Below, in pieces: positions 6,684-9,556 of a stretch of 9,556 nt of DNA; the stretch's first letter is position 1, and each line of letters starts with the position of its first letter. The translations under genes were made by a program, and so were the position numbers. Under the pieces are notes generated by a model. The model saw nothing but the letters and a program-made list of their open reading frames with translations. It did no database searches and was not told where the DNA came from. The stretch is from Armatimonadota bacterium (GTDB taxonomy: Bacteria; Sysuimicrobiota; Sysuimicrobiia; Sysuimicrobiales; Kaftiobacteriaceae), in the NCBI GenBank assembly GCA_020028535.1, contig JAIBHM010000054.1, positions 1-9,556 of the forward strand, given 5' to 3'.

Positions 6684-7219
6684 CAGCGTCCTCCTCCAGC
6701 CCCTCCGGCTCGGCCTTTCCCCGCTGTCTCGGGAATGGCCCGGACGCCTTCCTCCCGGAGTTTGCGCGAGGCGTAGAGGATAGAGTTCACGATGTGCTGA
6801 TAGCCGGTGCAGCGGCACAGGTTGCCGTCGAGCCCGTGGCGGATCTCTTCCTCCGACGGGTCAGCGTTCCGTTCCAGAATCTGCAGCGCGGTGAGCATCA
6901 TCCCCGGGGTGCAAAAACCGCACTGCAGACCGTGCTCTTCCCAAAAGCCTTCCTGAATCGGATGAAGTTTGCCATCTTTTGCCAGTCCCTCCACGGTGAG
7001 GATGGTCGAACCGTCAGCCTGCACAGCAAGGATCGTACACGACTTCACCGCGAGCCCGTTCATGATCACGGTGCAGGCACCGCAGCTGGTCGTGTCGCAC
7101 CCGATGTGCGTACCCGTTAGACCGAGGACCTCACGGAGGTAATACACTAATAAGAGGCGGGGCTCGACCTCATGCTGGTACTGGACCCCGTTGACCGTCA
7201 TCGTGATGGGCTTCTTCAC
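6683..7219 (-). CDS. coxS: Aerobic CO dehydrogenase/xanthine oxidase-type [2Fe-2S] small subunit (CoxS-like), orphan
   Basis: Electron-transfer subunit of the molybdenum hydroxylase family, 178 aa. The N-terminal plant-type ferredoxin domain carries Cys41, Cys46, Cys49 (GCDTTSCGACTV) and Cys61. The C-terminal four-helix [2Fe-2S] domain carries Cys100, Cys103 (CGFCTPGM), Cys135 and Cys137 (CRCTGY). All eight ligands are present, so both clusters should form. The last 20 residues are Gly/Arg-rich and not part of the fold. The GTG start at 7219 has GGGAGG five bases upstream; an ATG at 7201 would give 172 aa. In known enzymes CoxS passes electrons from the Mo-cofactor subunit CoxL to the FAD subunit CoxM. 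Neither is in this window; the gene is instead followed by a CNB protein and a flavoprotein. The family is firm; its true partner here is open. Confidence 0.95.
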   Translation of the reverse strand: MKKPITMTVNGVQYQHEVEPRLLLVYYLREVLGLTGTHIGCDTTSCGACTVIMNGLAVKSCTILAVQADGSTILTVEGLAKDGKLHPIQEGFWEEHGLQCGFCTPGMMLTALQILERNADPSEEEIRHGLDGNLCRCTGYQHIVNSILYASRKLREEGVRAIPETAGKGRAGGAGGGR

Positions 7220-7269
7220 ACGGGCCTCCCGGGCACAAGCGCGCTTGGGACGCGTCTCGTATTCGCCAT
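7216..7269 (-). CDS. Possible 17-residue leader peptide upstream of coxS-like gene
   Basis: A short reading frame, MANTRRVPSALVPGRPV, starts at ATG 7269 and stops with TGA at 7218-7216. The stop overlaps the GTG start of the CoxS-like gene in a GTGA arrangement. AAGGAG lies 13 nt and CGAG about 6 nt upstream of its ATG. The overlap would allow translational coupling, the same device used between the two permease genes. At 17 codons it could easily be chance, and no motif or regulatory codon run is obvious. Confidence 0.22.
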   Translation of the reverse strand: MANTRRVPSALVPGRPV

Positions 7270-7330
7270 TCTGAACTCGGTTCTCCTTGGCACGGCGGAA
7301 CCCCCAAAAATTCCTGTTGGGGATGTTTAG

Positions 7331-7347
7331 ACCCGGGTTGCCCGGGT
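7331..7347. repeat. Inverted repeat ACCCGGG-TTG-CCCGGGT
   Basis: A perfect 7-bp stem with a 3-nt spacer. On the plus strand it is followed by AAATAGGGG, with no U-run. On the minus strand it precedes CTAAACATCCCC. It could be an RNA hairpin or a dyad operator serving the divergent genes on either side. The CCCGGG core recurs in the larger hairpin about 100 bp to the right. Confidence 0.5.
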
Positions 7348-7436
7348 AAATAGGGGTCGGCGGCCTGCCGTGCCGCCTGCCTCGCCGAAGTGGGCGGCCT
7401 GGTGCCCCGCCGGGTCGCCCTCCTGCTTTGTACGGG

Positions 7437-7470
7437 CCCCGGGTCCCCGATAAGACGGGGGCCCGGGGTC
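7437..7470 (+). terminator. 13-bp GC hairpin just before the transglutaminase-like gene (terminator or RBS-masking leader hairpin)
   Basis: CCCCGGGTCCCCG (7437-7449) pairs with CGGGGGCCCGGGG (7456-7468) around the loop ATAAGA. The stem is 13 bp with one G-U wobble. It is followed on the plus strand by TCTTGCTCT, which is pyrimidine-rich but only weakly U-rich. The 3' arm ends nine bases before ATG 7478 and contains the only purine-rich stretch (GGGG) that could serve as ribosome site, so the hairpin could mask it. It could also act as a terminator for a short upstream transcript, which would make the downstream genes dependent on read-through or a separate promoter. Confidence 0.5.
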
Positions 7471-7477
7471 TTGCTCT

Positions 7478-8071
7478 ATGGAGCAGATACAGACCATCCG
7501 GTCGCACTTGGAACGTCGGTTGGACAGCCTCAAGAGGCTCGCCGACCAGGAAAGGGTGCATCATAGCACCCTTCAGTCCCTTCTCCGGGACGGCATCGAG
7601 ATGGAGAGCCCCGTGAATGACTGGTCCTACGCCGAGAGGCGCCTGATCGAGTTGATCTCCCGTTCCATCCAATTCCGCCGGGGGCAGTGTTTTGGGAACG
7701 CTCAGCGGGCTGCGCTCCTGGCTGCGCAGTTGGGGGCAGCCTCCGCCACCCACACGATCCTGTACTGTGAAGGTTACGCCTATCTCCCGATGCCCGCGCC
7801 CTTTTCTCACGGGTGGTGCCTCTTGAACGGGCGCGTCTGGGATCCCACCCTCGAGCATCTCCAGGTCCCGGCAAGGTACCTGGGAATACTCATCCCCTTG
7901 AGTTTCGTCCACGCCGTCGCGTCAAAGCGCGGCCGGTTCGGGCCCATCCTTCACCGCTGGCAGGCGCGCCTCTGGCGGGGAAATCTTCCCGCAACCGTCG
8001 AACGACCGACGGGTGTCGGTTCCGTTGTCGGACAGGGCGGCGGCCTGGCGGGCGCTGGCGCTCGGATATGA
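7478..8071 (+). CDS. Hypothetical protein, transglutaminase/cysteine-protease-like pattern
   Basis: A 197-aa protein I do not recognise as a named family. Residues 1-65 are charged and helical-looking. The core has GQCFGNAQRAALLA (Cys71), YCEGYAYLPM, FSHGWCLLNG (His111) and VWDPT (Asp122). Cys, then HxW, then a WDPT aspartate in this order and spacing is the pattern of transglutaminase-fold and papain-like hydrolases, so a Cys-His-Asp triad is plausible (inference). There is no signal peptide. ATG 7478 is the first start after an in-frame stop in the loop of the preceding hairpin; its ribosome site is poor. Codon use looks slightly less biased than in the neighbours (AGG, TTG, CTT are common), which may hint at transfer. 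The Gly-rich last 20 residues overlap the glpD start by about 59 nt, suggesting co-transcription. Confidence 0.68.
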   Translation: MEQIQTIRSHLERRLDSLKRLADQERVHHSTLQSLLRDGIEMESPVNDWSYAERRLIELISRSIQFRRGQCFGNAQRAALLAAQLGAASATHTILYCEGYAYLPMPAPFSHGWCLLNGRVWDPTLEHLQVPARYLGILIPLSFVHAVASKRGRFGPILHRWQARLWRGNLPATVERPTGVGSVVGQGGGLAGAGARI

Positions 8072-9556
8072 CGTTGTCGTCATCGGCGGAGGCATCACGG
8101 GGGCCGGCGTCGCGCTCGACGCGGCTACGCGTGGGTACCGCGTCGCGCTCGTAGAACGCGCCGACTACGCCGCCGGAACCACCAGCCGCTCGACCAAGCT
8201 CGTTCACGGCGGGCTCCGTTATCTTCCCCAATGGCAATTCGGGCTGGTCCGGGAGTCGTTGCTGGAACGCGACCGTCTGCGCCGCCTGGCTCCCCACACC
8301 GTCAAGCCGCTTGCGTTTGTCGTCCCCATCTACCGTGACACCCGCCGGCCGCTCGGAATCAGCATTCCGGCGCCGTTCCACGGCTTCGCCTCCCTAGGCG
8401 TCAGGGTTGGATTGTGGGGATACGACCTCCTGAGCCGCACGGATCTGGCCCACCGCCGCCTCAGCGCAGGCGAAGCCACCGCGAAATTCCCACTGCTGAG
8501 GACTGAAGGGCTGGCGGGCGCGTTCCTCTATCATGACGCCCAAACGGACGATGTGCGGCTGACGCATGCGGTGCTGGCCACCGCGCGTCAGCACGGCGCG
8601 CTCACGCTGAACTACGCTCAGGTCACGGCCATCGACCCGGGCACGCCCACGCGGCTGCGCGTGCGCGACCAGCTCAGCGGATCGACAACAGACGTGACGG
8701 CCCGCCACGTCGTGAACGCAGCGGGCGTGTGGGCGGAAGAGGTCGCCTCACTGGCCGGCTCAGTCCCGTTCCGTATCGAGCGCAGCAAGGGAACCCATCT
8801 TGTCCTGGACGATCCCGCGCTGCGCGGAGACGCCGCTCTTGTCATCCCCGAAACGGACGATGGCCGGCTGGCCTTCGCCATCCCCTGGCATAACCGGGTT
8901 GTACTCGGCACGACCGATGAGCCATATCGTGGCGAGCTCGATGCGCCCAGGGCGACCGGTGATGAAGCCCATTACCTGCTGGGTCACTTGAACCGCTACC
9001 TGCGGGTGCCCGTGGCAAACTCAGCGGTCATTGCCGCGTACGCCGGGCTCCGGCCCCTGGTGCGCCGGAGCCGTGCCCGCTCCTCGGCGCTCTCACGAAC
9101 CCATGAGGTCGTGGAACACAACGCGCACCTGGTCTCGATCATCGGAGGAAAGCTGACGACCTACCGGCAGATGGCTGAAGAGACCATCGACGTGCTGACG
9201 CGGCGCGACGGCGGGCGGAGATCCTGTCGTACGCGCGATCTCATGTTGCATGACAGTGAACCTGGCATTCGCGAATTGGCCCGCGAAGATCCGGCGCTTT
9301 CCCGCCCGCTCGTCCCGGGGCTGCCCGTGCGCTACGCAGAAGTGGTGTATGCCTGCCGCGCAGAGCAGTGCGTGACGCTCCGTGACTTCATGATGCTCCG
9401 CAGCCACCTCGCCGTGCTGGACCGTGGCCACGGGCTCGGATGTCTGGAAGAAGTCGGCAGCGTGATGGCGCGCGAGCTAGGGTGGTCAGACGAGGAACGG
9501 GTCATGCAGATCGCAGCCTATCGCGCGGCTGTGGAACGAGAGAATGCGTTCCTGGC
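8013..9556 (+). CDS. glpD: Aerobic glycerol-3-phosphate dehydrogenase (FAD), 3' end cut by window edge
   Basis: Membrane-associated flavoenzyme oxidising sn-glycerol-3-phosphate to dihydroxyacetone phosphate with electrons passed to quinone. The FAD-binding motif YDVVVIGGGITGAG is at 19-32, with Glu48 (ALVER) as the ribose-binding acidic residue. The family block SRSTKLVHGGLRYL is at 58-71, IPW at 290-292, VLGTTD at 297-302 and GGKLTTYR at 378-385. The C-terminal helical DAO_C domain follows (AEVVYACRAEQCVTLRDF ... ARELGWS). In that domain the usual DxLxRR segment reads DFMMLRSH, a mild divergence. About 514 codons are in the window and the family is about 500-560, so only the tail is missing. 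The start is uncertain: GTG 8013 is the first candidate, TTG 8025 is an alternative, and neither has a strong ribosome site. It overlaps the preceding gene. Confidence 0.93.
   Translation, partial: MSVPLSDRAAAWRALALGYDVVVIGGGITGAGVALDAATRGYRVALVERADYAAGTTSRSTKLVHGGLRYLPQWQFGLVRESLLERDRLRRLAPHTVKPLAFVVPIYRDTRRPLGISIPAPFHGFASLGVRVGLWGYDLLSRTDLAHRRLSAGEATAKFPLLRTEGLAGAFLYHDAQTDDVRLTHAVLATARQHGALTLNYAQVTAIDPGTPTRLRVRDQLSGSTTDVTARHVVNAAGVWAEEVASLAGSVPFRIERSKGTHLVLDDPALRGDAALVIPETDDGRLAFAIPWHNRVVLGTTDEPYRGELDAPRATGDEAHYLLGHLNRYLRVPVANSAVIAAYAGLRPLVRRSRARSSALSRTHEVVEHNAHLVSIIGGKLTTYRQMAEETIDVLTRRDGGRRSCRTRDLMLHDSEPGIRELAREDPALSRPLVPGLPVRYAEVVYACRAEQCVTLRDFMMLRSHLAVLDRGHGLGCLEEVGSVMARELGWSDEERVMQIAAYRAAVERENAFL

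Larger units (their letters stand above)
7220..7477. promoter_or_regulatory. Hairpin-rich divergent intergenic region
   Basis: About 260 bp without a convincing gene, apart from the tiny leader frame, between the divergent CoxS-like and transglutaminase-like genes. It holds at least three inverted repeats: CCCCAA/TTGGGG (7302-7322), ACCCGGG/CCCGGGT (7331-7347) and a 13-bp stem (7437-7468). Between them are shorter possible stems: GGCGGC/GCCGCC (7359-7377), TCGGCG/CGCCGA (7357-7388) and GGGCG/CGCCC (7392-7420). It must contain both divergent promoters, but I see no clear -35/-10 pair. I compared it by eye with common riboswitches and with SRP RNA and tRNA and found no match. It could be a structured leader or small RNA. 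Confidence 0.45.

Noticed and set aside
6684..6818. CNB2 starting at ATG 6818 (45 extra residues)
   Set aside because: The extension lies over the end of the CoxS-like gene and is low-complexity. ATG 6683 has GGAGG at proper spacing and a TGATG junction.
7385..7468. Possible tRNA or SRP-like RNA (segment begins GCCGAAGTGG)
   Set aside because: No T-loop GGTTCGA-type sequence, no acceptor-stem pairing and no SRP GGAAGG/AGCAG core could be found on either strand.
7530..7874. 114-codon minus-strand frame opposite the transglutaminase-like gene
   Set aside because: No motifs and shadow-like composition. The plus frame shows an ordered Cys/His/Asp pattern.
6683..7912. A 409-aa version of the CoxS-like protein with a long N-terminal extension
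   Set aside because: The extension runs through the hairpin-rich intergenic region and antisense to the plus-strand gene. It is Arg/Pro/Gly-rich with no domain, while GTG 7219 has a strong ribosome site and matches family length.

Overview
This is a GC-rich, densely packed bacterial window with no rRNA, tRNA, transposase, integrase or CRISPR array. Several traits suggest an environmental, probably uncultivated, aerobic or facultative lineage: a Tat-exported sugar-type binding protein, a CO-dehydrogenase-type [2Fe-2S] subunit, GTG starts and very short or overlapping gene junctions. I cannot name the phylum from the sequence alone. Chloroflexota, Sysuimicrobiota or Rokubacteria-like soil groups would all fit.

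Left block (1-4086, minus strand): a complete-looking importer operon transcribed right to left. The order is Tat-exported solute-binding protein, MalK/UgpC-type ATPase, MalF/UgpA-type permease, then a MalG/UgpE-type permease cut by the window edge. The last three genes overlap (14 nt, then a GTGA 4-nt overlap). A 9-bp-stem inverted repeat lies between the binding-protein gene and the ATPase gene, as is common where the binding protein is made in excess. The substrate is not readable from sequence; sugars, polyols or glycerol(-phosphate) compounds are the family's usual cargo.

Middle (4087-6683): a 167-bp divergent intergenic region separates the importer from a plus-strand stand-alone cyclic-nucleotide-binding (CNB) domain protein. 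That gene converges on a minus-strand flavoprotein, and a perfect 20-bp palindrome sits between the two stop codons. The flavoprotein resembles FOXRED2/flavin-monooxygenase-type FAD/NAD(P) enzymes.

The flavoprotein is the last gene of a tight three-gene minus-strand operon (7219 to 4747): an orphan CoxS-type 2x[2Fe-2S] protein, a second stand-alone CNB protein, then the flavoprotein. The junctions are TGATG (1-nt overlap) and a 10-nt overlap. The molybdopterin (CoxL) and FAD (CoxM) subunits that normally accompany CoxS are absent from the window. This iron-sulphur / CNB / flavoprotein cassette is the most unusual content here.

Right block (7220-9556): a hairpin-rich intergenic region of about 260 bp, then two plus-strand genes. 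The first is a small putative transglutaminase/cysteine-protease-like protein (Cys71/His111/Asp122) whose start lies just behind a 13-bp GC hairpin. Its 3' end overlaps the second gene, glpD (aerobic glycerol-3-phosphate dehydrogenase), which runs off the right edge. GlpD near a carbohydrate-type importer makes glycerol/G3P metabolism a reasonable but unproven theme.
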